Below the pieces are notes generated by a model, which did not search any database, had not been told where the DNA came from, and was given only the letters and a program-made list of their open reading frames with translations. The translations under genes and the position numbers were made by a program. Below, piece after piece: positions 1-8,301 of a stretch of DNA of 64,000 nt. The stretch is from Ruminococcus sp. (GTDB lineage Bacteria > Bacillota > Clostridia > Oscillospirales > Acutalibacteraceae), in assembly GCA_017411835.1 (NCBI GenBank), contig JAFQPG010000004.1, forward strand, positions 93,453 through 157,452, in the 5' to 3' direction. Every line of letters starts with the position of its first letter. The stretch's first letter is position 1.

Positions 1-74
1 CATTATTGTAAAAATGGTTTAATATTTGGAATATTCCATAAAATAATTATAACGATTTTGTGAACTTATAGGAC

Positions 75-103
75 TTGTTTATTGAAAAACTGTGTGCTAT
101 AAT
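75..103 (+). promoter_or_regulatory. Promoter of the first dockerin protein gene
   Basis: TTGTTT (75-80) and a perfect TATAAT (98-103) are separated by 17 bases, a good housekeeping sigma promoter. A strong GGAGG ribosome site follows at 121-125, ten bases before the ATG at 136. Confidence 0.7.
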
Positions 104-135
104 GTATTTACCAAACTATAGGAGGAATTTTTGAA

Positions 136-1092
136 ATGAAAAGAACTTTAAGCATTTTACTTGCAGTAATTTTACTTGTTTCTTGCACAGTTATGGCAGT
201 TTCTGCTTACTCTGTAATTGATCCTGACGTTTTCACAACAGATCAGGCTATTGAAGAGCACGAATTACTGTACGGTGAAGAAGTTGCAACAAACACATAT
301 TATTTCCTTATGCCTAACGGCTCAAACGGTGAAATCGGCGATGACGAGACATCTAATTTCTATGGAAAATATGCTAACGACTGGTACAAAGATGCTACAT
401 ACACAGCTGGTATCTACTGGTGGGATAGCGGTGTTGCTGACCCAACAGCTTGGGCTGGTTATCTTCCATCTGGCGTAGACGAAAACGACCCTGACGTTTA
501 CTATGCAAATGTTCCACAGGCTTGTACAACAATCATCTGGAACAATGGTATCGACGGTGGTATGGATTCTACTCTTGACATCTACTTCAAAGCTTGCCAG
601 ACAGTTAACATCGGTGCTGAGTACTATGATGCTGGTGAAAACGAGCACTACCCAGACGGTACAGAGAACTTTGACGGTATGATTTACGTTATCGACCCTG
701 ACATCATCACTATCAGCGAATTCTCTCTTAAAGAGACTTGCGGTGGCGAGTGGTACTACTACTATGGCAACGGCTGCTACGGTTTCACAAAGGACGGCAC
801 AGAGGCTGACTGCGAACGTGACGACCACTTTGATGCAAACGGCAACCACGTTGGCAAACAGGATCCTGCTCCTGACTACGTTCTCGGCGACGTTGATGGC
901 GACGGCGAAGTTTCTGTAATGGACGCTACTGCTATCCAGTTACACGCTGCTAGCAAGAAGATTATCGAAGACGAAGTTCGTCTTTTAGCTGCTGACGCTG
1001 ACGGCGACGGCGAAGTTTCCGTAATGGACGCTACTGAAATCCAGCTCTTTGCTGCTCAGAAAATTCCATCAATTCCAAGACCAGTAGCATAA
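136..1092 (+). CDS. Secreted protein of unknown function with C-terminal dockerin-like repeats
   Basis: The 318-residue product starts with a signal peptide (residues 1 to about 24, cleavage near AVSA). A central region of about 220 residues, rich in Asp, Tyr, Trp and Gly, matches no family I recognise. The last 70 residues hold two type I dockerin-like repeats, each with a DxDGDGE calcium loop followed by SVMDATxIQ. Dockerins normally bind cohesins and attach proteins to cell-surface or scaffold complexes; that role is inferred. Codon choice is strongly biased (GGT, GCT, GAC, TAC, AAC), as in the ribosomal protein and guaB genes here, which with the strong promoter and GGAGG site suggests an abundant protein. 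It is transcribed alone and ends at a terminator at 1124. Confidence 0.8.
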   Translation: MKRTLSILLAVILLVSCTVMAVSAYSVIDPDVFTTDQAIEEHELLYGEEVATNTYYFLMPNGSNGEIGDDETSNFYGKYANDWYKDATYTAGIYWWDSGVADPTAWAGYLPSGVDENDPDVYYANVPQACTTIIWNNGIDGGMDSTLDIYFKACQTVNIGAEYYDAGENEHYPDGTENFDGMIYVIDPDIITISEFSLKETCGGEWYYYYGNGCYGFTKDGTEADCERDDHFDANGNHVGKQDPAPDYVLGDVDGDGEVSVMDATAIQLHAASKKIIEDEVRLLAADADGDGEVSVMDATEIQLFAAQKIPSIPRPVA

Positions 1093-1123
1093 GCTTGATT
1101 TTCGTTAATTAACTTTTATAACA

Positions 1124-1153
1124 AAAGACCGTCTTTATGGCGGTCTTTATGTT
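1124..1153 (+). terminator. Rho-independent terminator
   Basis: The 8-bp perfect stem AAAGACCG (1124-1131) / CGGTCTTT (1141-1148) is followed by a T-rich stretch, just downstream of the first dockerin gene. Confidence 0.75.
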
Positions 1154-1181
1154 TTTGCTTCGTTTTTGTATGAGGTGATTT

Positions 1182-1631
1182 ATGACAAAAGGTGAAAAAG
1201 CAAAATCGCTTTTTTTAAACGGCTATAACTGTGCACAGGCGGTTTTCGGTGCATTTGCAGAGGAGCTCGGACTAGACTTCGAAATGGCGATGAAACTTTC
1301 TTCGGGCTTTGGCGGAGGTATGGGCAGGCTAAGAGAGGTCTGCGGTGCAGTGAGCGGAATGTTTATGGTGTTTAATATGAAATACGGATACACTTCTCCG
1401 ACCGATAAGGACGGTAAAAAGGCGCTGTATGCTCATATTCAGACTCTTGCTAAAAAATTCGAAGAAGAAAACGGCTCTATAATCTGTCGTGAGCTTTTAG
1501 GCCTTAGCGAAAAAAAGAGCGAACCTACTCCGGAAAATCGCACCAAAGAATACTACAAAAAGCGCCCTTGCGCAGAGCTGGTTGAGCTTGCTGCGAATAT
1601 TGTCGACAGCTACATAAAAGAGCTTGAATAA
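1182..1631 (+). CDS. C_GCAxxG_C_C family putative redox protein
   Basis: The 149-residue cytoplasmic protein has the family signature: a Cys in NGYNCAQAV, a glycine-rich FGGGMG, then CGAVSGM and later cysteines (IICREL, RPCAEL). Families with this pattern (Pfam C_GCAxxG_C_C) are thought to bind a metal or act in redox reactions, but no reaction is established. The ATG at 1182 is preceded by GAGGTGA at a suitable distance. It lies alone between two terminators, so it is probably monocistronic. Confidence 0.8.
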   Translation: MTKGEKAKSLFLNGYNCAQAVFGAFAEELGLDFEMAMKLSSGFGGGMGRLREVCGAVSGMFMVFNMKYGYTSPTDKDGKKALYAHIQTLAKKFEEENGSIICRELLGLSEKKSEPTPENRTKEYYKKRPCAELVELAANIVDSYIKELE

Positions 1632-1646
1632 ATTTTTACATAAGAA

Positions 1647-1675
1647 AAGCCACCGAAAAATCGGTGGCTTTTTTA
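1647..1675. terminator. Bidirectional terminator
   Basis: The 10-bp stem AAGCCACCGA (1647-1656) / TCGGTGGCTT (1661-1670) with an AAAA loop is flanked by T runs on both strands. It serves the rightward gene ending at 1631 and the leftward fumarase operon ending at 1676. Confidence 0.85.
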
Positions 1676-2203
1676 TTATCTTTTATAAACGTCGTTGCCA
1701 TACGAGTCTATAGCGACAATGCACGGGAAATCTACTACCGTATATTTATGTACTGCTTCTGTACCTAAATCTTCAAAGCATACAGGCTCGTCCTTTACTA
1801 TGCTTTTTGAGATTAACGCTGCCGCGCCGCCGATTGCCGCAAAGTAAACTGCGCCGTTTTCTTTGATAGCTTCTATTACATCGTCATTTCGCTTGCCTTT
1901 TCCTATCATAGCGGATAACCCCATATTAAGCAGCATCGGTGTAAATTTATCCATACGATAAGATGAGGTAGGACCTGCAGGACCGACAGCGTAGCCTTTC
2001 TTTGCGGGAGCAGGACCGACGTAGTATATCGTCTGATTTTTCACATCAAACGGTAGCTTTTCGCCGTTTTGCACCATATCGTAAAAACGCTTGTGAGCCG
2101 CATCTCGTGCGGTATAGAGCTCGCCTGTTAGTGTGACGCTGTCACCTGCTTTGAGCGTTTTTATATCTTCTTTTGTAAGTGGAAGAGAAAGTTTTTTTAC
2201 CAT
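1676..2203 (-). CDS. fumB: Fumarate hydratase class I, beta subunit
   Basis: The 175-residue protein matches the C-terminal (beta) part of iron-sulfur class I fumarases and tartrate dehydratases. Recognisable stretches are LKAGDSVTLTGELYTARDAAHKR near the N-terminus, a GPAGPTSSYRMD substrate-binding segment and KRNDDVIEAIKENGAVYFAAIGGAAAL. With the alpha subunit encoded just upstream it interconverts fumarate and malate in the incomplete or reductive TCA branch used by anaerobes. The two genes are 9 bases apart and surely co-transcribed. Tartrate dehydratase is the alternative; subunit sequence alone separates the two poorly. fumB here means beta subunit, not the E. coli anaerobic fumarase B. 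Confidence 0.85.
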   Translation of the reverse strand: MVKKLSLPLTKEDIKTLKAGDSVTLTGELYTARDAAHKRFYDMVQNGEKLPFDVKNQTIYYVGPAPAKKGYAVGPAGPTSSYRMDKFTPMLLNMGLSAMIGKGKRNDDVIEAIKENGAVYFAAIGGAAALISKSIVKDEPVCFEDLGTEAVHKYTVVDFPCIVAIDSYGNDVYKR

Positions 2204-2212
2204 AATATTACC

Positions 2213-3055
2213 TTAAATTTCTATGCTTTGATGTCTGCACGCGTGACAGCAGATATTTACCGCTACAGGAATAGACGCTATATGTGTCGGTGCATATTCA
2301 ATATTTACTGAAAGTGCGGTTGTCTTTCCGCCGAGACCTGCCGGGCCAATACCCATTTCGTTGATTTTTAAAAGCAATTCTTCTTCAAGCTTTTTATATC
2401 TTTCGTCAGCATTTGAGTCGTCTATGCTTCTGAATGTTGCCTTTTTTGCAAGCTGTGCACTCTGCTCGAATGTGCCGCCTATACCAACACCGACCACAAT
2501 CGGCGGACAAGGGTTAGGCCCTGCTTGTCTTACAACTTCAAGCACGAAATCTTTTACACCCTCAACTCCCGCAGACGGAGAAAGCATCTTGATTTTTGAC
2601 ATATTCTCGCTTCCAAAGCCTTTGCAACCTGCGGTGATTCTAATCACATCGCCTGAAACTATCTTTGTATGCACAACAGCAGGAGTATTGTCGCTAGTAT
2701 TTTTTCTATCAAAAACAGGGTCGCAAACAACCGATTTCCTTAAAAAGCCTTCGTCGTACGCTTCTTTTACACCCTGATTAATAGCATCAGAAAAATCGCC
2801 ATCAACTACAACCTTGTCGCCGTATTCTACAAAAAGCACCGCCATACCGGTATCCTGACAAATAGCTATCTGCTCTTTTTTCGCAATGCGGTTATTTTCA
2901 AGCAACTGTTCTATTACCGATTTTGCGGTAGCGCTTTGCTCAATTTTCAGCGCATTATTAAGCGCGTTTGTTATATCATCACCAATGTTGCAGTTAAGAC
3001 TTATGAACATCTTTTTTACTGCATCTTTGATGTCCTGTGCTTTTATAACTCTCAT
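2213..3055 (-). CDS. fumA: Fumarate hydratase class I, alpha subunit
   Basis: The 280-residue alpha subunit carries the three cysteine motifs expected to bind the catalytic [4Fe-4S] cluster: QDTGMAV preceded by IC, the TAGCKGFGSENMS segment, and GPNPCPPIVVGVGIGG. It is first in the fumarase operon and has a promoter at 3074-3102. The cluster type is oxygen-sensitive, consistent with an anaerobe. The start is ATG at 3055, after AGAGGTGAC. Confidence 0.85.
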   Translation of the reverse strand: MRVIKAQDIKDAVKKMFISLNCNIGDDITNALNNALKIEQSATAKSVIEQLLENNRIAKKEQIAICQDTGMAVLFVEYGDKVVVDGDFSDAINQGVKEAYDEGFLRKSVVCDPVFDRKNTSDNTPAVVHTKIVSGDVIRITAGCKGFGSENMSKIKMLSPSAGVEGVKDFVLEVVRQAGPNPCPPIVVGVGIGGTFEQSAQLAKKATFRSIDDSNADERYKKLEEELLLKINEMGIGPAGLGGKTTALSVNIEYAPTHIASIPVAVNICCHACRHQSIEI

Positions 3056-3073
3056 AAAGTCACCTCTGTTAAC

Positions 3074-3102
3074 AGTATAAAATATTTTTCAGGATATTTC
3101 AA
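3074..3102 (-). promoter_or_regulatory. Promoter of the fumarase operon
   Basis: On the minus strand TTGAAA, a 17-base spacer and TATACT lie just upstream of the alpha-subunit gene. The same hexamer pair with the same spacing drives the mreB operon at 17439-17467. Confidence 0.65.
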
Positions 3103-3209
3103 TATGCGAGTATTTGTGATATTATATGTGTGTTCAAATTTTTATTTTATTTTCAACATAAAGCTGTCACATTCAGATTATACACTAAACGTGTAAAGGA
3201 GGCGTATAT

Positions 3210-3878
3210 ATGAGCAAGCTACTTATAGTTGATGATGAATTTCGAATTAGAGAACTTATAAAAAAGTACGCGATATATGAAGGCTATCAGGTAAGTGAAG
3301 CAGAAAACGGAATAGAGGCTGTAAACTTATGCAAAACAAACCAGTTTGACCTTATCGTTATGGATATTATGATGCCACAGCTCGATGGATTTTCTGCGGT
3401 TGAACAAATCAGAAAGAGTGAAAATACCCCGATTATTATGCTTTCAGCTTTAGGCGAGGAGTATGACCGTATAAAGGGTTTTGAGCTCGGTGTTGACGAC
3501 TATGTAGTAAAGCCGTTTTCACCTAAGGAGCTGATGCTTCGAATAAACGCAGTAATAAAACGCTGTAGCAAATCAGAAAATACCGACCGATTTATATACA
3601 AAGGTTTGTGTGTTGATTTTTCCGCACGCACTGTCGAAATAAACGGCGAGCGAATCAATATGACTCCAAAGGAATATGATTTGTTCTTCTTTATGGTGAA
3701 AAACAAAGGTCTTGCACTAACCCGAGAAACGCTCATAAGCAAGGTATGGGGATATGACTTTTTCGGCGATGACAGAACCCTTGACACACACATCAAGTTG
3801 CTTCGAAAAAGCCTTAAAGAGTACGCAGGGCTTGTAGTAACGCTACGAGGGGTGGGATATCGTTTTGAAACAGATTAA
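3210..3878 (+). CDS. OmpR-family response regulator
   Basis: The 222-residue protein has a receiver domain (residues 1 to about 118) with acidic DDE near the start, the phospho-accepting Asp52 in VMDIMMP and the Lys in VVKPF. A winged-helix DNA-binding domain follows (about 128-222), with the typical DRTLDTHIKLLRKSL and RGVGYRF. It overlaps the partner kinase gene by 14 bases, so the pair forms one two-component operon. AAAGGAGG precedes the ATG. Its target is unknown; the next gene downstream, after a terminator, is a dockerin protein with its own promoter. Confidence 0.9.
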   Translation: MSKLLIVDDEFRIRELIKKYAIYEGYQVSEAENGIEAVNLCKTNQFDLIVMDIMMPQLDGFSAVEQIRKSENTPIIMLSALGEEYDRIKGFELGVDDYVVKPFSPKELMLRINAVIKRCSKSENTDRFIYKGLCVDFSARTVEINGERINMTPKEYDLFFFMVKNKGLALTRETLISKVWGYDFFGDDRTLDTHIKLLRKSLKEYAGLVVTLRGVGYRFETD

Positions 3879-5358
3879 GAAAAAACTTCCGCTTCGTGTT
3901 TACCTGTCGGGTGCTTTTTTGATTTTTTCTGCCGTGTTGCTTATCTTTATGTGGATTTTTCAGACTGTGCTTTTAGACCCTTTTTATAAGATGGTAAAAA
4001 CCAGTCAGGTAGAGCGATGTGCAAACAGCGTTGTAAATCACATAGAAAGCGATGACCTTCTTTCTATGCTAAAGGATATTGAAGAAAAAAACACGATGAA
4101 TGTTTCAGTTTATGAAACTACAAACGGTGCATTTAACCCTATATATACACCCGACAAGTTTCTAAACTTTTCTTCGATGATAAGTATGAGCACAATTTAC
4201 GACTACTATCAGCAGGCTGTTGATAACAACGGTAAAGCAATGATAAAATCTGACAACTCAAACGGTGTACTCCCTTACGATATGATGTTCGGTTTTGATA
4301 TGTCGCTTGAGCGTCCTCGTATGGAAATGCTTGCGTGTGCTACTATAGTAGAGGAAAACGACAGCGAATATTTCGTAGTCGTTGAATCAGAAATCACTCC
4401 TGTCACAAGTACAGTAGAGACGCTGAAAATCCAGCTTTTGATAATAACCGCGATTATCATTATCATCAGTATTTTTATCGCTGTTATTACAGCTCGATAT
4501 ATTGCAAAGCCTATACAGGATACAAACAAAAAAGCTAAACAGCTTGCAAATCAAAACTATGATTTAACCTTTACAGGTGGCGTGTATAAAGAGCTGTGGG
4601 AACTAAACGACACCCTAACCTATACGGCACACGAACTGCAAAAGGTCGACTCACTTCGCAAAGAGCTTATCGCTAATGTATCACACGACCTACGCACCCC
4701 ACTTACAATGATTACGGGTTACAGCGAGGTTATGCGTGACCTACCAAACGAGAACACTCCTGAAAATGCACAGATAATAATTGATGAAGCAAATAGATTA
4801 AGTGAACTGGTAAACGACCTGCTTGATATTTCAAAGCTTGAGTCGGGTGCTATCGCTATGCAAAACTGTGTATTTAATCTGACTGATTGCATAAAGGCTA
4901 TTTTCACCCGTTACACTAAGCTTGTAAAGCAAAACGGCTATCGCATTGTTTTTGAGCACAATGACGATGTTTATATTTTTGCTGACCCTTTGCGTATCTC
5001 GCAGGTTATGTATAATCTTATTAATAATGCCATCAACTACTGTGGCGAAGATAAAACAGTTGTCGTCAGGCAAAGTGTGCGTGACGGATATGTTTGTATA
5101 GAGGTTATTGACCACGGTAACGGCATAGAAGAAAGTCAGCTTGAATATATCTGGGACCGCTACTATAAAATTGACAAGGAGCATAAACAGGCGGTTATCG
5201 GAACCGGGCTTGGGTTATCTATTGTAAAAAATATTTTACTTTTATACAATGCCCGCTTTGGTGTGAATACTAAACTCGGATTTGGTAGCGATTTTTGGTG
5301 GATGCTCCCTGTAGTTGAAAATGATGCTTCTACAAATAACATCATAGATAATGAATAA
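3865..5358 (+). CDS. Membrane sensor histidine kinase
   Basis: The 497-residue protein starts at TTG inside the end of the regulator gene. Order: membrane segment about 12-35, extracellular sensor of about 150 residues, second membrane segment about 189-211, HAMP linker, HisKA with phospho-accepting His274 in NVSHDLRTPL, and a HATPase domain with NLINNAINY (N box), DHGNGI (G1) and GTGLGLSIVKNI (G2). It is the cognate kinase of the preceding regulator. The extracellular sensor is not similar to anything I recognise, so the signal is unknown. A perfect 11-bp terminator follows. Confidence 0.9.
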   Translation: MKQIKKKLPLRVYLSGAFLIFSAVLLIFMWIFQTVLLDPFYKMVKTSQVERCANSVVNHIESDDLLSMLKDIEEKNTMNVSVYETTNGAFNPIYTPDKFLNFSSMISMSTIYDYYQQAVDNNGKAMIKSDNSNGVLPYDMMFGFDMSLERPRMEMLACATIVEENDSEYFVVVESEITPVTSTVETLKIQLLIITAIIIIISIFIAVITARYIAKPIQDTNKKAKQLANQNYDLTFTGGVYKELWELNDTLTYTAHELQKVDSLRKELIANVSHDLRTPLTMITGYSEVMRDLPNENTPENAQIIIDEANRLSELVNDLLDISKLESGAIAMQNCVFNLTDCIKAIFTRYTKLVKQNGYRIVFEHNDDVYIFADPLRISQVMYNLINNAINYCGEDKTVVVRQSVRDGYVCIEVIDHGNGIEESQLEYIWDRYYKIDKEHKQAVIGTGLGLSIVKNILLLYNARFGVNTKLGFGSDFWWMLPVVENDASTNNIIDNE

Positions 5359-5360
5359 GT

Positions 5361-5400
5361 AAAACGGTGACTTAATTGTCACCGTTTTGTGTTTTTTGTT
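5361..5400 (+). terminator. Terminator of the two-component operon
   Basis: The perfect 11-bp stem AAAACGGTGAC (5361-5371) / GTCACCGTTTT (5378-5388) is followed by a T-rich tract. Confidence 0.85.
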
Positions 5401-5403
5401 TTG

Positions 5404-5431
5404 TTGACAAAGCATTTTGTGGTGATATAAT
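5404..5431 (+). promoter_or_regulatory. Consensus promoter of the leucine-rich-repeat dockerin gene
   Basis: TTGACA (5404-5409) and TATAAT (5426-5431) are both perfect, with a 16-base spacer. Confidence 0.8.
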
Positions 5432-5466
5432 CAAGTAGTAATTTAAAAATATACTGAGGCGATTTT

Positions 5467-6462
5467 ATGAAAAAACCAGTTTGCTTGTTTTTAAGCCTTC
5501 TTTTGCTTTGCTCTGCATTTTGCTTTAGCGCTTTTGCAGAAGAGGAAATCGGTACTTCTCTTAACTACGAAATCCAAGAGGACAATACCGCAATCATCAC
5601 TTTTTTTGACAGCCTTAATAGTGAATTTGTTATACCAAGTGAAATTGACGGACATACCGTCACCGCAATAGGCAAAAAAGCTTTTAGGGAAAGCCACAAC
5701 CTTGCTAAGGTTACTATTCCCGATACCGTTACTACCATCTGTGACCAAGCGTTTGACAGGTGTGGTAAACTGACTACAGTAAATCTTGGAAGTGGCGTTA
5801 AATCTATAGGCTATAAAGCCTTTGCTGAATGTAAGGTTCTTTATAAAATTAATTTTCCAGAGGGACTGAATACAATCGGTAATAACGCATTTGTCCGTTG
5901 TCAGGGACTTGAAAGCATTGTGCTTCCTGCGTCTTTAACTTCTATCGGTAATAATGCTTTTTCCGACTGCGTAAGACTAAAAAGTGTTACCTTTGGCAAT
6001 GCTCAGTTGAGTATCGGAGAGCTTGCATTTGGCTGGTGTCTTAAGCTTCAAAGCGTAACCTTAGGAGATAAGGTGCAATCAATCGGCGACCGCGCTTTTT
6101 ACGCTTGCGATGCTTTAAGAAGTTTTACTATCGAAAACCCTGAATGCGTTATTTACAATAACTCAGAAACTATCCCAAGCGACTCAACAATTAACGGCTA
6201 CAGAAATTCTACCGCAAAAGCTTATGCCGATAAATACGAAAAAACCTTTGTCGCTTTAGACCCTCTTAAACTTGGTGATGTTGATATGGATTCAAATATC
6301 ACCGTACTTGATGCTACTGCTATCCAAAAGCACTTAGCATCCATCGTTACTCTTACGTCTGACCAACTTTCAGTTTCTGATGCTGACAAAGATGGAGAGC
6401 TCACTGTAATTGATGCGACAAAAATTCAGCAATTTGTTGCTGAACTCATAGAAGAGCTATAA
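5467..6462 (+). CDS. Secreted leucine-rich-repeat (BspA-type) protein with dockerin-like tail
   Basis: The 331-residue protein has a signal peptide (1-24, ending FSAFA). About seven BspA-type (LRR_5) repeats follow, recognisable by recurring IGxxAF, LxxVxxPxxVxxIGxxAFxxC patterns (about 50-235). Two dockerin-like repeats end the protein (about 265-331; DVDMDSNITVLDATAIQ and DADKDGELTVIDATKIQ). BspA-type repeats commonly mediate adhesion or protein-protein contacts, and the dockerin would anchor the protein through a cohesin; both roles are inferred. It has its own consensus promoter and a terminator shared with aspS, so it is monocistronic. Confidence 0.85.
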   Translation: MKKPVCLFLSLLLLCSAFCFSAFAEEEIGTSLNYEIQEDNTAIITFFDSLNSEFVIPSEIDGHTVTAIGKKAFRESHNLAKVTIPDTVTTICDQAFDRCGKLTTVNLGSGVKSIGYKAFAECKVLYKINFPEGLNTIGNNAFVRCQGLESIVLPASLTSIGNNAFSDCVRLKSVTFGNAQLSIGELAFGWCLKLQSVTLGDKVQSIGDRAFYACDALRSFTIENPECVIYNNSETIPSDSTINGYRNSTAKAYADKYEKTFVALDPLKLGDVDMDSNITVLDATAIQKHLASIVTLTSDQLSVSDADKDGELTVIDATKIQQFVAELIEEL

Positions 6463-6468
6463 AAATAA

Positions 6469-6495
6469 AAGCCTGCTAAAAAGCAGGCTTTTTCT
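6469..6495. terminator. Bidirectional terminator
   Basis: The 9-bp stem AAGCCTGCT (6469-6477) / AGCAGGCTT (6482-6490) sits between the convergent dockerin gene and aspS, with T runs on both sides. Confidence 0.8.
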
Positions 6496-6501
6496 TTTTG
6501 C

Positions 6502-8289
6502 TTATTCTTCGGTTTTTATATCCTTTAATGCAATACCGAGCACATCTAAGCTTTCCTCGTCTACTACTGAAGGACAATCGCTCATAAGCTCACTTGCATT
6601 TTGCACCTTAGGGAATGCGGTAACATCTCTTAATGACTCGCATTTGCAAAGTATCATTGCTATACGGTCAAGACCGATACCCATACCGCCGTGTGGTGGT
6701 GCACCGTATTTATACGCTTCTACTAAGAAGCCGAATTTAGCCTCAATCTCTTCGTCTGTGAGCTTGAGTGCTTTAAACATCTTCTGCTGAAGCTCGTAAT
6801 CAGTAATACGGATAGAACCGGAGCTGAGCTCTGTACCGTTTAATGTGAGGTCGTATGCTTTTGCAATAACTTTACCCTTGTCTGTATCAAGGTACTCTAA
6901 GCACTCTTCCTTAGGCATAGTGAATGGGTGGTGCATAGCAACCCACTCGCCACTTTCGTCATCATATTCAAAGAATGGGAAGTCGACAATCCATACAAAT
7001 TTGAATATATCAGGAATAATATCAAGCTTTTTAGCAACATTAAGTCTTAATGCGCCCAAGGTTGGAAGTGTGACTGAATCTTTATCTGCAACGATTAAAA
7101 CAACGTCGCCTTTTTCAGCGTTTAATGTAGCAAGGATGTTTTCAAGCTCGCCTTCTTTCATAAACTTTGAAAAAGAGCACGATGGTGCATCTTCAACCCA
7201 TCTGACAAACGCAAGACCTTTTGCGCCGATACCGCGTACAAACTCGGTCAATTTGTCAATTTCCTTACGGGTAAGAGTAGACGCAGCCCCTTTTGCCACA
7301 ATCGCTCTGACTGAACCGCCGTTTGCTACAGCATCTGTGAACACCTTGAAATCACAGTCTTTAACAAGCTCAGAAATATTTTGAATCTGCATATCAAAAC
7401 GAACATCAGGTTTGTCTGAACCGTAACGCTCCATAGCATCTTTATATGTCATACGCTCAAAAGGAGTCTCAAGCTCCTGTCCCAGTACTTCTTTGAACAG
7501 GCGTTTGAAAAGACCTTCGTTGATTTGAAGAATATCTTCAACATCAACAAACGAAAGCTCCATATCAATCTGAGTAAACTCAGGCTGACGGTCAGCACGC
7601 AAATCCTCATCTCTAAAGCATTTTGCAAGCTGGATATAGCGGTCAAAGCCCGAAAGCATCAAAAGCTGTTTGTAAATCTGAGGGGACTGTGGCAAAGCGT
7701 AGAATTTGCCGTTATGAATACGAGATGGCACTAAGTAGTCACGTGCACCCTCCGGAGTAGATTTAATGAGCATTGGAGTTTCAATCTCGATAAAGCCGTT
7801 CTCATAGAAATAATCTCTTGCAACCTTTGCGATTTTTGAACGCAGGTAAAGATTGTCAAAAAGCGGCTTTCTGCGCAAATCAAGATATCTGTATTTTAAG
7901 CGAATATCCTCGCTTGTTTTGCAGTCGTCAACAATCTCAAACGGTGGTGTCTGTGCCTTTGAAAGCACCCTTAAATCTGTGACCTCGATTTCGATATCAC
8001 CTGTAGCGATTTTATCTGTTTTTGCACTACGCTCGCGTACAATACCCTTTGCACAAAGTACGTACTCAGCACGTGCGCAAAACGCTTTTTCAAAAATCTC
8101 TTTATCTGTTGAGTCAGTAAACGCAAGCTGAACGATACCTGTGCGGTCTCTTAAATCGATAAAAATAAGCTGACCTAAGTCGCGCTGGCGCTGTACCCAA
8201 CCACAAACAGTAACTTCCTTTTCTACGTCGGTAATTCTTAAATCACCACAGTAATGTGACCTTTTAAGTCCTGTCATAAATTCTGCCAT
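6502..8289 (-). CDS. aspS: Aspartate--tRNA ligase
   Basis: The 595-residue class II synthetase has the bacterial-type architecture: N-terminal OB anticodon-binding domain (YCGDLR, GWVQRQRDLG), catalytic motif 2 (FRDEDLRADRQPEFTQIDME), the inserted GAD domain (about 290-420) and motif 3 (GIGLDRIAMIL). Length is normal for the bacterial form. The frame is open from a GTG at 8298, but AGGAG overlaps that codon and lies eight bases before ATG 8289, so I use 8289. It is the second gene of a hisS-aspS operon, 12 bases after hisS. Whether it also charges tRNA-Asn depends on a gatCAB that is not in the window. Confidence 0.95.
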   Translation of the reverse strand: MAEFMTGLKRSHYCGDLRITDVEKEVTVCGWVQRQRDLGQLIFIDLRDRTGIVQLAFTDSTDKEIFEKAFCARAEYVLCAKGIVRERSAKTDKIATGDIEIEVTDLRVLSKAQTPPFEIVDDCKTSEDIRLKYRYLDLRRKPLFDNLYLRSKIAKVARDYFYENGFIEIETPMLIKSTPEGARDYLVPSRIHNGKFYALPQSPQIYKQLLMLSGFDRYIQLAKCFRDEDLRADRQPEFTQIDMELSFVDVEDILQINEGLFKRLFKEVLGQELETPFERMTYKDAMERYGSDKPDVRFDMQIQNISELVKDCDFKVFTDAVANGGSVRAIVAKGAASTLTRKEIDKLTEFVRGIGAKGLAFVRWVEDAPSCSFSKFMKEGELENILATLNAEKGDVVLIVADKDSVTLPTLGALRLNVAKKLDIIPDIFKFVWIVDFPFFEYDDESGEWVAMHHPFTMPKEECLEYLDTDKGKVIAKAYDLTLNGTELSSGSIRITDYELQQKMFKALKLTDEEIEAKFGFLVEAYKYGAPPHGGMGIGLDRIAMILCKCESLRDVTAFPKVQNASELMSDCPSVVDEESLDVLGIALKDIKTEE

Positions 8290-8301
8290 ATTAGTCACTC
8301 C

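Noticed and set aside
322-849. A 175-codon open frame on the minus strand
   Set aside because: It lies opposite the dockerin gene, whose strongly biased codons create open antisense frames; no ribosome site or family match.
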